NCBI GenBank assembly: GCA_027669155.1
Contig: JAQEDR010000008.1
Location: 280-64,279, forward strand
Direction of reading: 5' to 3'
Length of the DNA: 64,000 bases
Source: Peptoniphilaceae bacterium AM52-5BH
Lineage (GTDB): Bacteria; Bacillota; Clostridia; Tissierellales; Peptoniphilaceae
The stretch's first letter is position 1; each line of letters opens with the position of its first letter. Positions 1 to 9,572 of the stretch are shown here, piece by piece. The position numbers were made by a program, and so were the translations under genes. The notes under the pieces are model-generated. The model was not told where the DNA came from. It was given only the letters and a program-made list of their open reading frames with translations, and made no database searches.

Positions 1-470
1 TTAGGTCACTATTTCTCCATAGTTTTACTTCTTCGTCAAGCTCTTTAGTTAAGGATGATACAAAGGATTTAGAATATGTTTTTCTGCACATATTTTCTAT
101 CACCTTGGATACTTTTCTTGTTGATACTCCTTGAATATACATTTCTAGCATGGTTGGAATTAGTGCTTTTTCATTTATTTGATATCTTTCAAAAGACTTG
201 TGCCCTGAATTTACCATCTCTTGTTCTAGGCACTCTTAAGGTTATTGTTCCTATTTTTGTTGTATAGTCACGCTCATAGTAGCTATTTCGATAAGTGCTA
301 CGAATAGGATCTTTTTTATAGGCTGTATTTTCTAAGTATTCATCTCTTTCTTTTTCCATAAGTTCATTAAAAACTTTTGTTAAGATAGATTTAGCAATTT
401 TATTATCTACAGATTCATTAATTAAATTTTGTATTTCTTCTTGATTAATTGTAAAGTGTAATTGGGTCAA
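1..470 (-). pseudogene. IS256-type transposase, frameshifted N-terminal part
   Basis: The first 93 codons run from 470 to 189 and match the N-terminus of the transposase at 33100. At about position 192 one extra T in a T-run shifts the frame: this copy reads TTTTGAA where the 33 kb copy reads TTCGAA, giving an immediate TGA. After the shift the match continues in another frame through motifs such as GVSTRKVSKVIE and SFVSSLTK to the window edge. The start codon is TTG after GGAGG, as in the other copy. The DDE catalytic residues would lie outside the window. It is a pseudogene unless the shift is programmed, for which I see no support. Confidence 0.85.
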
Positions 471-558
471 TTGTTCCTCCTAGTTGGTTTTTGCTGGTTA
501 GAAGCATTGCACTAGTTCAGGTTTCAGATGATCTTTTTTTATGCAATTATACGGACTC
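1..558 (-). mobile_element. IS256-family element, decayed, cut by window edge
   Basis: The terminal repeat begins near 557: the complement reads AGTCCGTATAATTG inward, the same as the left end of the copy at 33011. From there the minus strand runs through a GGAGG site into a transposase reading frame that leaves the window at base 1. The untranslated leader and the coding start closely match the 33 kb copy, so the two are the same IS type. Target duplications cannot be judged because the other end is outside the window. Confidence 0.85.
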
Positions 559-626
559 TATCTATTATTTCATATAATTAATATTATTATAGTATAATAA
601 ATGCAAGAAGATATAAGAAGGAAATT

Positions 627-1694
627 ATGGACGATTTTATTATTTTAATTCCAGCTCTCAATCCTCCAAGGGAAATATTAAAATCATATCTCTACGAATT
701 AAGAGATATGGGTTTTACTAGGATCCTTTTGGTAAATGATGGGAGTAGGGCGGAATACGATGAATTTTTTGACAAATTAATAGATGAAGGTTTTGATGTC
801 TTCACTCATTACAAGAATTTTGGAAAAGGGAGAGCTTTGAAGAATTCTTTTAATTACATATTAAATAATTACGAGGACTTTTCCTATGTAATTACCGTCG
901 ATTCAGATGGTCAGCACAAGGCGAGCGATGTCCTAAATATTGCAAATATTGCCCAAAATAGTGAAGTGGCTATGTATTTGGGCTCTCGCGATTTCAATGA
1001 GGAGGGAGTTCCGTTTAAGTCATCTTTTGGAAACAAGACTACTAGTTTTGTCTACAAAATAATGTTCTACGATAAAATACAGGATACACAAACAGGCCTT
1101 AGGGCAATTCCTAAAGCTTATCTTACTGACTTTTTAGACCTTCCTGGTGAAAGGTTTGAGTATGAGATAAATATGCTTATTAATTCATCTCAAACTAAGA
1201 AGAAAATCATAGAAATACCTATCGAGACTGTTTATTTTGATAATAATAGCGAGACCCACTTTCACCCCATCAAGGATTCATTTAAGATTTATAGGGTCAT
1301 GCTTGGAACTTTCTTTAAGTTCATCATCTCATCCCTTTCATCTTTTCTGGTTGATATTGGGGCTTTTACAGTTCTTACTAATCTTTTACCAAGCATCTTG
1401 GCTACATCTAGTAGGGTGATTTGGGCATCTACCGCATTTGCAAGGATTATTTCAGGTGTTTTTAATTATAATGTAAATAAAAATCTGGTCTTTGCAGATG
1501 ATAAGAAAGAGAAGTCAAAGTTTGTTAAATATTTGACCTTATGGCTTTGCCAATTGCTTCTTTCTGCATTTTTTGTAGATATGATCTTTGAAAGAGTAAA
1601 TATGAATGCAAGCGTAATAAAGCTTATTGTTGATACTATTATCTTCTTGCTTTCTTTTACTATACAGAATAAATTTATTTTTAATGGTAAATAA
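627..1694 (+). CDS. GT2 glycosyltransferase fused to GtrA membrane domain
   Basis: A 355-residue protein. Residues 1 to about 215 form a DPM1-like family 2 glycosyltransferase: the PALNP start, LLVNDGS (nucleotide binding), VDSDGQH as the DxD-type metal site, and QDTQTGLRAIP further on. Residues about 225-355 are hydrophobic and match the four-helix GtrA domain, ending in the usual NFxxNxxxVF-like pattern (FNYNVNKNLVF, then IQNKFIF). Such fusions make or flip polyprenyl-linked sugars for cell-surface glycosylation. The start has a good site (AAGAAGGAAATT-ATG). The next gene starts three bases after the stop, so the two are probably co-translated. The sugar and acceptor cannot be told. Confidence 0.85.
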   Translation: MDDFIILIPALNPPREILKSYLYELRDMGFTRILLVNDGSRAEYDEFFDKLIDEGFDVFTHYKNFGKGRALKNSFNYILNNYEDFSYVITVDSDGQHKASDVLNIANIAQNSEVAMYLGSRDFNEEGVPFKSSFGNKTTSFVYKIMFYDKIQDTQTGLRAIPKAYLTDFLDLPGERFEYEINMLINSSQTKKKIIEIPIETVYFDNNSETHFHPIKDSFKIYRVMLGTFFKFIISSLSSFLVDIGAFTVLTNLLPSILATSSRVIWASTAFARIISGVFNYNVNKNLVFADDKKEKSKFVKYLTLWLCQLLLSAFFVDMIFERVNMNASVIKLIVDTIIFLLSFTIQNKFIFNGK

Positions 1695-1697
1695 TTT

Positions 1698-3251
1698 ATG
1701 ACAGGATTTATTGGATTAATATTTATAATATTGAGTTTTATGGGATTTAGTTCTTACTTAAAGGAGAAATTTCTCCTTAACAATTACTTTATCCCTTTTG
1801 TACTAGCAACAACTTATATTTTGACAATTTATATAGCGGCCCTTTTTTCTTTTATGAAAATTTGGGTTTATACAATAAATATTATAGGCATAGGTATTTT
1901 ATTTATTTATAAATCAAAAAAGCAAATCATTAAAAGTCTTTTCCCATCCTATTATTTATTTTTTCTAGGGCTTATAGTCTTTACGATTTATCTTTATAAT
2001 AAGAAATCTTTTTGGTACGATGATTATAGTCACTGGGGTGTAATTTCTAGGCTTATGTTAGAAAAAGATTGCTTAAATACAGCATCTGATTTTACAATTG
2101 ACTTTAAGTCTTACCCCCAAGCTAGTGCTTATTTTCTGTATGGAATAGGAAAGTTTGTGGGATATAGCGAAGGAAAACTTTTTATAGCTAATACCATGCT
2201 TATGTATTCGGCTTGCTTTTGCTTTTTTTATTGCTTAAAAGGTAAGAATATTGTTTACGGATTGCCCGTTGTAGCGTATGCTTTGTTTTATAATACTAGG
2301 CCTTATACCTTGTATGTAGATAGCCTCTTGTCTGCTTTTGCCTTTGCGATTTTTGCTTTTTACTTGTATTTACGAGATAATAAGAAAGCTGGCCTTTTTA
2401 CCATACCAATGTTTACAAGCCTTGTTTTACTAAAAAATAGTGGTCTGATGCTAGCTATATTTATTATTATTTTTTATATATTTTATGAAAAAAAGAAAGC
2501 ATTTGCTTTATCCTTATGTGATCTTTTAGCTGTTCTTACAAGCTATTTATCATGGAGTTTTCATGTAAAAAGTGAATTTGGTACTTTAAGCAAGCACCAG
2601 ATGAGCCTTGCTGCTTATTCAGAAGAGCTACACTCTAAGGATATGGAAATTGTTAGTAAAATTAGCAAATTATTTGCTAAGGCTATATTAAGCGATTGGT
2701 TTATGATTATGTTTTTCATAATTTTAGTAATATTATATTTTATCCAAAATAGGGATAAAAAAATTAGAAGAGTGGGAATCATATCTTTTATAGTTTATGG
2801 CTTTTATGCTTTGGGTTTGTATTTGATGTATCTATTTTCTATGCCGACCCATGAAGCCTTGTGGCTTGCAAGTTTCGATAGGTATATTAGGACGATTCAT
2901 ATCCTAATTTTTATGAGTGCTCTTTATTACTTGCTCTTAAAATTTGATGATCAGAGATTATTAGGATTGATATTTTCTTTTGCTTGTGTTATTACTTTAG
3001 TAAAAGCTCAACCTATTGGCATCATTGCACCTAGAAATGTTGAAGTGAGGGAAATCTTCGATAGAGAAAAAGCAAAGATGGGGAATGTCAGTGGTAAAAA
3101 TATCTTAGTTGTATTTAAACATCAAGATAAGAGCAGATATTATACTAGGATGGCTATGTTTGTCTTTGATAAGGCTCATATTACTGATAGTTTTAGGGAA
3201 GATAGCAAACAATTCAATAAAGAAGACTTTGATTATATCATCGAAGAATAG
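1698..3251 (+). CDS. Polytopic membrane protein, probable GT-C type glycosyltransferase
   Basis: A 517-residue protein with about ten or more hydrophobic segments and a soluble C-terminal tail from about residue 440. An outer loop near residue 108 carries WYDDYSHWG, an acidic pair in the first large extracytoplasmic loop, typical of GT-C enzymes that use lipid-linked sugars. It lies 3 nt behind the GT2-GtrA gene, which would provide the lipid-linked sugar donor. There is no strong Shine-Dalgarno before the ATG, fitting translational coupling to the upstream gene. The family is not recognised with certainty. The acceptor could be a teichoic acid, a polysaccharide or a protein. A terminator follows directly. 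Confidence 0.6.
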   Translation: MTGFIGLIFIILSFMGFSSYLKEKFLLNNYFIPFVLATTYILTIYIAALFSFMKIWVYTINIIGIGILFIYKSKKQIIKSLFPSYYLFFLGLIVFTIYLYNKKSFWYDDYSHWGVISRLMLEKDCLNTASDFTIDFKSYPQASAYFLYGIGKFVGYSEGKLFIANTMLMYSACFCFFYCLKGKNIVYGLPVVAYALFYNTRPYTLYVDSLLSAFAFAIFAFYLYLRDNKKAGLFTIPMFTSLVLLKNSGLMLAIFIIIFYIFYEKKKAFALSLCDLLAVLTSYLSWSFHVKSEFGTLSKHQMSLAAYSEELHSKDMEIVSKISKLFAKAILSDWFMIMFFIILVILYFIQNRDKKIRRVGIISFIVYGFYALGLYLMYLFSMPTHEALWLASFDRYIRTIHILIFMSALYYLLLKFDDQRLLGLIFSFACVITLVKAQPIGIIAPRNVEVREIFDREKAKMGNVSGKNILVVFKHQDKSRYYTRMAMFVFDKAHITDSFREDSKQFNKEDFDYIIEE

Positions 3252-3252
3252 G

Positions 3253-3279
3253 GTAGGCGGCTTGTCCGCTTACTTTTTT
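3253..3279 (+). terminator. Rho-independent terminator after glycosyltransferase pair
   Basis: An 8-bp stem GTAGGCGG/CCGCTTAC with one G-T pair and a 5-nt loop, followed by seven T. It begins one base after the upstream stop codon. Confidence 0.8.
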
Positions 3280-3325
3280 AAATCCTCAAAACAAAGTATG
3301 ATATACTATATGTAAAGGAGATATA

Positions 3326-5965
3326 ATGAGTAAAACAGTTATGTTAATTGACGGGTCTAGTTTGATTTTTAGGGCGTTTTTTGCTCTTCCTAAACTAACA
3401 AACAATGACGGCGTTATGACAAATGGCGTTTATGGTTTTCTGACCATGTACAACAACGCTTTTGATAGATATAAACCTGATTATGTCCTTGTGGCCTTTG
3501 ATAGGGCTTCAAAGACTTTTAGGCACAAGGAGTTTGTGGACTACAAGGGAACTCGTGATAAGATGCCTAGTGAGCTTTCTTACCAGTTTGGCATTCTAAA
3601 AGATATATTAGATTCCCTTAATGTCAAATACACCGACCTTGATGGATTTGAGGCGGACGATATTGTAGGAACTTATGCAAAAATGGCTCAAGAAGAAGGC
3701 TACGAGTCTGTTTTAATCACTGGAGATAGGGATTACCTTCAGCTTGTAGATGAGAAAATCGTAGTCAATCTTACCAAAAAAGGAGTTTCTGAAACTAAGG
3801 AATACACAGTAGATACCATCAAGGAAGAATTTGGCCTAAGTCCTAAACAATTAATCGAAGTTAAGGGGCTTGAGGGAGATAAGTCCGATAATATCCCTGG
3901 AGTTGATGGAATAGGTCCAAAGAAGGCAATTGGCTTTATCCAAAAATACGGATCTATCGAAGGGCTATATGAAAATATAGATGAAGTTTCAGGTAAGAAG
4001 ACCAAAGAGACTCTAATCGATAGCGAAGCTATTGCCTATATGAGTAAGAAAATAGGTACGATTGTAACCAATGCTCCAGTAGAGTTTGACCTAGAAGAGC
4101 TTAAGGTCAAAGATCCAGATCTTGAAAGCTTAAGAGAAAAGTATTCAAAATACAATTTCAATAAGTTCCTAGAAGATATGGACGGAGGAGCTGGTCCTAA
4201 AGAGGATAAGGAATTTACCTATGAGAAGTTAGAAGATCCTAAGATCCTAATCGAAGCTATCAAGAAAAACAAGGAATTTACCTTCAAGTCTGTTTATGAA
4301 GGCGATAGGTACATTCACAGTGATATTTCTCAAATAGCAATCAAGACTACTGATACTCCTACTTATATAGTAGATCCTGATAATGATTTTGTAAGTAACT
4401 TTAAGGAAGTCTTCGAAGATGAAGACATAGTGAAAAATTCCTTCGATATAAAAGAAGATGTTGTCCTTCTTGATAAGCTTGGGATAAATCTCAAACTTCC
4501 TTATGATGATATGATGCTTATGCATTATCTAATCGACCCATCTAGGTCTTCCTATGACTTAAAGGTCCTAAGCCAATCCTGCCTTGACTATGAAGTAAAA
4601 AGTCCAGTGGACCTCTTAGGTAAGGGGAAGAAGGCCCTAAAATATGTGGACTTAGATTTTGATGAGCTTGGAAATTACCTAGCAAGCGGAATCAATGCCA
4701 TAGAAGATTCTAAGGAAATCTTGGAAGACAAACTTGAAGAATTCCATATGCTAGACCTCTATAATGACATTGAGATTAAGCTATCCAAGGTCCTAGCTGA
4801 TATGGAAATCGTAGGCTTTGTCACAGATAGAAAGGTCCTAGAAGATTTAAAGGAAAATATCGATAAGGATATAGAAAAGATTACCGAGGAGATTTATGAG
4901 CTTGCAGGAAGCGAGTTTAATATTAATTCGACCAAGCAATTGGGTGAGGTTCTCTTCAAAGACTTGGACCTTCCTGTTATCAAGAAAACTAAGACAGGAT
5001 TTTCAACTAATGCCCAAGTATTAGAAAAGTTAAGGGACAAGCATCAAATTATTCCTAAAATCGAAAGATACAGGGAGCTTTTCAAGCTACGTTCAACCTA
5101 TATAGAAGGGCTTGAGAAGGCCATAGATGAAGATGGCAGGATTAGGTCAACCTTTAGACAAAATATAGCTGCTACAGGAAGGCTTTCATCCCAAGACCCT
5201 AACCTACAAAATCTTCCAATAAAAACAGACGAAGGAAGACTTATCAGAAAGGCCTTTAGGGCAGAGGAATGCAAAATCTTAATAGATGCAGACTATTCAC
5301 AAATCGAACTAAGAATACTCGCCTCACTTTCAGGAGATCGCCACATGATAGAGGCCTTTAAGGATGGAGTAGATATCCACACCAAGACTGCTTCCAAGGT
5401 CTTTCACACTGACCTTGATAAGGTTACGAAAAGACAAAGATCTGAGGCAAAGGCAGTAAACTTCGGAATAATCTACGGTATAAGTGACTACGGTCTATCA
5501 CAAAACCTTAATATTCCAAGGAAGGAAGCCAAGGAATATATCGACAATTACATGGCAAGCTATCCTTCAATCAAGGAATATATGGATTCTATTGTAGAAA
5601 AAGCCAAGGAAGATGGCTATGTGGAGACCCTATTTAAGAGAAGAAGATATGTCCCAGAGATTAATTCGAGAAACTTTAACGTAAGGAGCTTCGGCCAAAG
5701 GGTTGCCCTAAATACTCCTATCCAAGGGACAGCGGCAGATATTATAAAGATAGCCATGATAGAAACTGACAAGAATCTCAAAAAAGCAGGACTTGATGCA
5801 AAAATCGTCCTCCAAATCCACGATGAGATAATCCTTGAAGCGGATGAATCATGCAAGGATGAAGCTATCAAAATTCTAAGAGAATCCATGGAAGCTGCGG
5901 CAGATCTTAAGGTTCCTTTGATAGTAGATATCGACACTGGAGTAAGCATGTATGAGTCCAAGTAG
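3326..5965 (+). CDS. polA: DNA polymerase I
   Basis: An 879-residue family A polymerase for Okazaki-fragment processing and repair synthesis. The N-terminal 5'-3' exonuclease domain (residues 1-290) has LIDGSSLIFRAFF, FEADDIVGTYA, ITGDRDYLQL and GVDGIGPKKA. The polymerase domain has motif A DADYSQIELR (about 654), motif B KRQRSEAKAVNFGIIYG (about 702-718) and motif C QIHDE (about 831). The 3'-5' exonuclease region (about 310-470) lacks the DxE metal site: the first strand reads FTFKSVYEGD where a DTE-type motif would sit. Proofreading is therefore probably absent, as in Bacillus and Thermus Pol I. It starts after AAAGGAGATATA-ATG and overlaps coaE by 14 nt, a polA-coaE order common in Firmicutes. 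Confidence 0.98.
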   Translation: MSKTVMLIDGSSLIFRAFFALPKLTNNDGVMTNGVYGFLTMYNNAFDRYKPDYVLVAFDRASKTFRHKEFVDYKGTRDKMPSELSYQFGILKDILDSLNVKYTDLDGFEADDIVGTYAKMAQEEGYESVLITGDRDYLQLVDEKIVVNLTKKGVSETKEYTVDTIKEEFGLSPKQLIEVKGLEGDKSDNIPGVDGIGPKKAIGFIQKYGSIEGLYENIDEVSGKKTKETLIDSEAIAYMSKKIGTIVTNAPVEFDLEELKVKDPDLESLREKYSKYNFNKFLEDMDGGAGPKEDKEFTYEKLEDPKILIEAIKKNKEFTFKSVYEGDRYIHSDISQIAIKTTDTPTYIVDPDNDFVSNFKEVFEDEDIVKNSFDIKEDVVLLDKLGINLKLPYDDMMLMHYLIDPSRSSYDLKVLSQSCLDYEVKSPVDLLGKGKKALKYVDLDFDELGNYLASGINAIEDSKEILEDKLEEFHMLDLYNDIEIKLSKVLADMEIVGFVTDRKVLEDLKENIDKDIEKITEEIYELAGSEFNINSTKQLGEVLFKDLDLPVIKKTKTGFSTNAQVLEKLRDKHQIIPKIERYRELFKLRSTYIEGLEKAIDEDGRIRSTFRQNIAATGRLSSQDPNLQNLPIKTDEGRLIRKAFRAEECKILIDADYSQIELRILASLSGDRHMIEAFKDGVDIHTKTASKVFHTDLDKVTKRQRSEAKAVNFGIIYGISDYGLSQNLNIPRKEAKEYIDNYMASYPSIKEYMDSIVEKAKEDGYVETLFKRRRYVPEINSRNFNVRSFGQRVALNTPIQGTAADIIKIAMIETDKNLKKAGLDAKIVLQIHDEIILEADESCKDEAIKILRESMEAAADLKVPLIVDIDTGVSMYESK

Positions 5966-6554
5966 GATAGTAATTACAGGTCTTATCGCTTCAGGTAAGT
6001 CTACTGTGGCAGAGATTTTAAAGGAAAAAGGCTATGAATTAATCAGCGCCGACGAGGTAAATAGAGACCTTATCAAAGAAGGGGGCAAGAATTATCTCGC
6101 CATCAAAAAGGAGGAAATCTTCGCCCCTGCCTTTGAAGGCGATTATCTTGATAAGAAGAAACTTGCTGAAATTATCTTTAATGACAAGGAAAAGATGGAA
6201 AGGCTTAATGAAATAAGTCATACCAATATTATCGCTGCTATTAATGAAATGGTAGAAAATAGCAAGGAAGATAAGGTCTTTATAGAAGTTCCCTTGTTTT
6301 TTAAGATCAAGGATAGATTTCCTCACGACCTGGTAGTCCTTGTAACTGCCTCTAGAGATGTCCAAATAAAAAGACTTATGGCCCGTGATAATATTGATTA
6401 CGACTTTGCTCTTAAAAAGATTGAAAGCCAGGATGAGCTAGAAGAAATGAAGAAGCAAAGTGATATCATAATAGATAATAGCGGCGATATAGAAAGTTTA
6501 AGAAGGCAAATAGAAAAAATCATTAAGCGAGGTGACTTTAATGAAAGTTGTTAA
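5952..6554 (+). CDS. coaE: Dephospho-CoA kinase
   Basis: 200 residues, the usual length. The last enzyme of CoA synthesis, phosphorylating the 3'-OH of the dephospho-CoA ribose with ATP. The P-loop GLIASGKST is at residues 10-18, SADEVNRDL follows at about 32, and FIEVPLFFK with VVLVTASRDVQIKRLMARD are typical of the family's central strand and lid. The gene starts inside the end of polA in another frame, and its own end overlaps the next gene, so polA, coaE and the transglycosylase form one operon. No odd features. Confidence 0.95.
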   Translation: MSPSRIVITGLIASGKSTVAEILKEKGYELISADEVNRDLIKEGGKNYLAIKKEEIFAPAFEGDYLDKKKLAEIIFNDKEKMERLNEISHTNIIAAINEMVENSKEDKVFIEVPLFFKIKDRFPHDLVVLVTASRDVQIKRLMARDNIDYDFALKKIESQDELEEMKKQSDIIIDNSGDIESLRRQIEKIIKRGDFNESC

Positions 6555-7197
6555 ATTTATAGGAAAAGTTTTGGGCTTTGTAATCCTTGCTATAGGCATA
6601 TTTTTCGCTATAGTCTACGGACTAATAGCCTATCAAACATCCAGAACTCAAATTTCCTACCAAGATGAAATATATGAATACTCAGAAAAATATAATGTCG
6701 ATCCCCTTCTAACTGCATCCATTATCAAGGTTGAATCTGACTTTGATAATAACGCCCAAAGCCACCAAGGAGCCCACGGTCTAATGCAACTATTGGAAGA
6801 TACTGCCAAGCATTCTGCAGATGTAGTAGGTATTGACTACTATCCAGAAAAGTTAAACGATGTAGACTACAACCTAGATTTGGGAGTAGGATATTTTGAC
6901 TATCTTTATAGATACTATAACAACAGAGACCTTGCCCTTGCGGCCTACAATGGTGGAGTGGGAAATGTCGACAGCTGGATTAAGGAAGGCACACTCGATA
7001 AGGATAATCCAGATCCCTTAAATATTCCTTTCGAAGAAACTAGGCAATATGTTACAAAAGTGAATGCTAATTACGAAGTTATGAAAAAGTTTTACAAGGA
7101 TGGACTTCCAAGTGAAGAAGAAATTTCTGACCTAAGGAGCCTAAGTCTTAGAAATTTTGAGATTTTTATTAAAGATTTCATCAGAAATATAAGATAA
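6541..7197 (+). CDS. Membrane-anchored lytic transglycosylase (Slt type)
   Basis: About 218 residues. An N-terminal signal anchor (residues about 6-28) is followed by an Slt-type domain that cleaves the MurNAc-GlcNAc bond of peptidoglycan with formation of an anhydro end. The catalytic Glu lies in IIKVESDFDNNA; GAHGLMQL, AYNGGVGNV and VTKVNANYEVM are the other family motifs. I place the start at ATG 6541, with GAGGTGA 5 nt upstream. A GTG at 6532 in the same frame lies within that ribosome site and is less likely. The gene overlaps the coaE end. It probably trims the wall during growth or makes room for envelope complexes. Confidence 0.9.
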   Translation: MKVVKFIGKVLGFVILAIGIFFAIVYGLIAYQTSRTQISYQDEIYEYSEKYNVDPLLTASIIKVESDFDNNAQSHQGAHGLMQLLEDTAKHSADVVGIDYYPEKLNDVDYNLDLGVGYFDYLYRYYNNRDLALAAYNGGVGNVDSWIKEGTLDKDNPDPLNIPFEETRQYVTKVNANYEVMKKFYKDGLPSEEEISDLRSLSLRNFEIFIKDFIRNIR

Positions 7198-7200
7198 CCG

Positions 7201-7229
7201 TTGAATGAAAAGCGATTTTAATTTATAAT
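7201..7229 (+). promoter_or_regulatory. Sigma-A type promoter of the rnf operon
   Basis: TTGAAT (7201-7206), a 17-nt spacer and a perfect TATAAT (7224-7229), 36 nt before the rnfC start, which has GAAGGAGA. No operator is evident. Confidence 0.75.
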
Positions 7230-7265
7230 AGAAGAAGAGCAAATAAAAAATAGAAGGAGAGATTT

Positions 7266-8585
7266 ATGAATTCCATTACTTTTAAAAATGGAGTGCACAT
7301 GGAGGAGTATAAGGAGCTTACTGAAAACAGTGAACTTCATATGGCAAGTATTCCTAAACTTGTAACAATTCCTCTAATCCAACACATAGGTGCACCTAGC
7401 AAATGTCTTGTAGCAAAAAAAGACGAAGTTAGTGTAGGTCAGCTTATAGGAGAAGCTGTCGGAAATTTCTCTGCAAATATCCACTCCTCTGTAGCCGGAG
7501 TGGTAAAGGACATTATCGATTTACAAACTGCCTCAGGTAAAAGCGCCAAGGCAGTCGTAATTGATACCGAAGGTTTCGACCAAGATAAAGAATACATAGA
7601 AAAAGATAATGTCGATCTTAATGCAGAAGAAATCGTAGGAAAAATCAAAGAAGCTGGAATAGTAGGTATGGGTGGAGCTGCCTTTCCTGCTCACATAAAA
7701 TATTTACCAGCCAAGCCAGTAGATACAGTAATAGTAAATGGGGCAGAGTGCGAACCATATATTACTTGTGACGATTATCTAATGAAAAACAGGCCAGAAA
7801 GAATCCTTAAGGCCTTAACACAAGCGATGAAGGCAGTAGATGCCAAAAAAGGAATTATCGCTATAGAAGATAATAAGCCAAAGGCATACGATACAATGGT
7901 AAGTGCCTTAGAGAAATTCGCTAAGGAAAACTCAGCATTTGATATTGAAATCAAGAAGCTTCAAACAAAATATCCACAAGGTGACGAGAAAAGAATAATA
8001 GATGTTTGTCTAAACCGTCAAGTACCTAGTGGCGGACTTCCAATGGATGTTGGAGCAATAGTATCAAATGTTTCAACAATGAATGCAATTTATGAAGCAA
8101 TCTACATGGATAAACCACTATACGAAAGAATCGTTACCGTAACAGGTAAATCTGTGAAAAACCCAACAAACATGCTAGTTCGTTGCGGAACAGAATTTGG
8201 ATATCTTATAGAAGAAGCAGGTGGGGCAGATGATATTGCTAAGCTTGTAAATGGTGGTCCAATGTGTGGTATTGCTCAACCAGATTTAACTAGACCAACA
8301 GAAAAAGCAAGTAACTGCGTCCTAGTACTTTCTAGTGATGAAGCTCAGCCACTTGAAGTAAGTCCTTGCATCAGATGCGGTAGATGCGTTGATGTTTGTC
8401 CAGTTTACTTACTTCCACTCTACATCCACAAGTTCTCCCTAGAAGAGAGATTCGAAAAGGCTCAAGAGCTTAATATTATGGATTGTATAGAGTGTGGATC
8501 TTGTTCATTTGTTTGCCCATCAAACAGACCTCTAGTAGAGGCAATCAAGTTTGGTAAGAGACAAATCAGACAAGCAGGTAAATAG
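7266..8585 (+). CDS. rnfC: Rnf complex subunit RnfC
   Basis: 439 residues. Peripheral subunit of the ferredoxin:NAD+ oxidoreductase; in the family it binds NADH and FMN and passes electrons through two [4Fe-4S] clusters. The glycine-rich stretch GMGGAAFPAH (about 134) and VNGAECEPYITCDD (about 158) are the NADH/FMN-binding signatures. The clusters are CIRCGRCVDVCP (about 368) and CIECGSCSFVCP (about 407). It is the first gene of a six-gene run in the order C-D-G-E-A-B, the usual Firmicute arrangement. No truncation. Confidence 0.97.
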   Translation: MNSITFKNGVHMEEYKELTENSELHMASIPKLVTIPLIQHIGAPSKCLVAKKDEVSVGQLIGEAVGNFSANIHSSVAGVVKDIIDLQTASGKSAKAVVIDTEGFDQDKEYIEKDNVDLNAEEIVGKIKEAGIVGMGGAAFPAHIKYLPAKPVDTVIVNGAECEPYITCDDYLMKNRPERILKALTQAMKAVDAKKGIIAIEDNKPKAYDTMVSALEKFAKENSAFDIEIKKLQTKYPQGDEKRIIDVCLNRQVPSGGLPMDVGAIVSNVSTMNAIYEAIYMDKPLYERIVTVTGKSVKNPTNMLVRCGTEFGYLIEEAGGADDIAKLVNGGPMCGIAQPDLTRPTEKASNCVLVLSSDEAQPLEVSPCIRCGRCVDVCPVYLLPLYIHKFSLEERFEKAQELNIMDCIECGSCSFVCPSNRPLVEAIKFGKRQIRQAGK

Positions 8586-8594
8586 GAGGAGAAT

Positions 8595-9572
8595 ATGGAA
8601 AATACAAAACAACTATTGGTAACAGCTTCTCCTCATGTTAGAAGCAATCGTACAGTTAAGAAGGACATGCTAGATGTAATTATAGCACTAATACCAGTAG
8701 GCCTTGCCTCAGTATATTACTTTGGCTACAGAGCCTTGATACTAATCCTAGCATCTGTCATAACTTGCGTGTTATCAGAATATATATTTAACAAAGCAAC
8801 AAAGAGAAATCAATCAATTAAAGATTTATCAGCAGTAGTAACAGGAATACTACTTGCATACAACGTTCCATTCACCTTGCCAGTATGGCAAATAGTAATC
8901 GGAGCTATGTTTGCAATCGTAGTAGCTAAGATGTTCTTTGGTGGAATCGGACAAAACATAGTAAACCCTGCACTTGCAGCAAGAGCCTTCCTAATGGCTT
9001 CATGGTCAGAAACTATGACAAGCTTTGTACCACCACAAAGAGTAGCAACCCTTAAGACTGTCAAAGACGTATCAATGGTATCAGGAGCAACTCCTCTATC
9101 AGATCCAAATAGCTTTAGCACAATGGATCTTTTCCTCGGAAATATCCCAGGATGTCTAGGAGAAGTATCTGCCCTTGCAATCTTAATCGGTGCATGCTAT
9201 CTAATAGTAAGAAAGGTTATTCACGTTAGAATTCCACTAACATACATACTAACAGCAACAGTTTTATTAGGAATCTTTGGTCCTGATGGATTCGCAGCTT
9301 CCTTAAGAAACATCCTATCAGGTGGTTTGTTACTAGGTGCCTTCTTTATGGCAACTGACTATACAACAACACCAATGACAATCAAAGGCCAATATGTCTT
9401 TGCTATAGGAGCAGGAATCCTTACAGCTATTATAAGAGTATGGGGTGGATATCCAGAAGGTGTATCATACTCAATTCTTCTTATGAACCTAGTAGTTCCT
9501 ATAATTGAAGCCCACACAAGACCTAAGACTTTCGGTAAAGTTGAGGCAAAGAAAGGAAAAGAAAATGAATAA
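8595..9572 (+). CDS. rnfD: Rnf complex subunit RnfD
   Basis: 325 residues, about ten membrane helices. Integral subunit with covalently bound FMN. The flavinylation motif SGATPLSD places the acceptor threonine at residue 166. The sequence GGIGQNIVNPALAARAFL is typical of the RnfD/NqrB family. It follows rnfC by 9 nt with an AGGAGGAGAAT site and overlaps rnfG by 8 nt. ApbE, which attaches the FMN, is encoded near the other end of the window at 61279. Confidence 0.97.
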   Translation: MENTKQLLVTASPHVRSNRTVKKDMLDVIIALIPVGLASVYYFGYRALILILASVITCVLSEYIFNKATKRNQSIKDLSAVVTGILLAYNVPFTLPVWQIVIGAMFAIVVAKMFFGGIGQNIVNPALAARAFLMASWSETMTSFVPPQRVATLKTVKDVSMVSGATPLSDPNSFSTMDLFLGNIPGCLGEVSALAILIGACYLIVRKVIHVRIPLTYILTATVLLGIFGPDGFAASLRNILSGGLLLGAFFMATDYTTTPMTIKGQYVFAIGAGILTAIIRVWGGYPEGVSYSILLMNLVVPIIEAHTRPKTFGKVEAKKGKENE

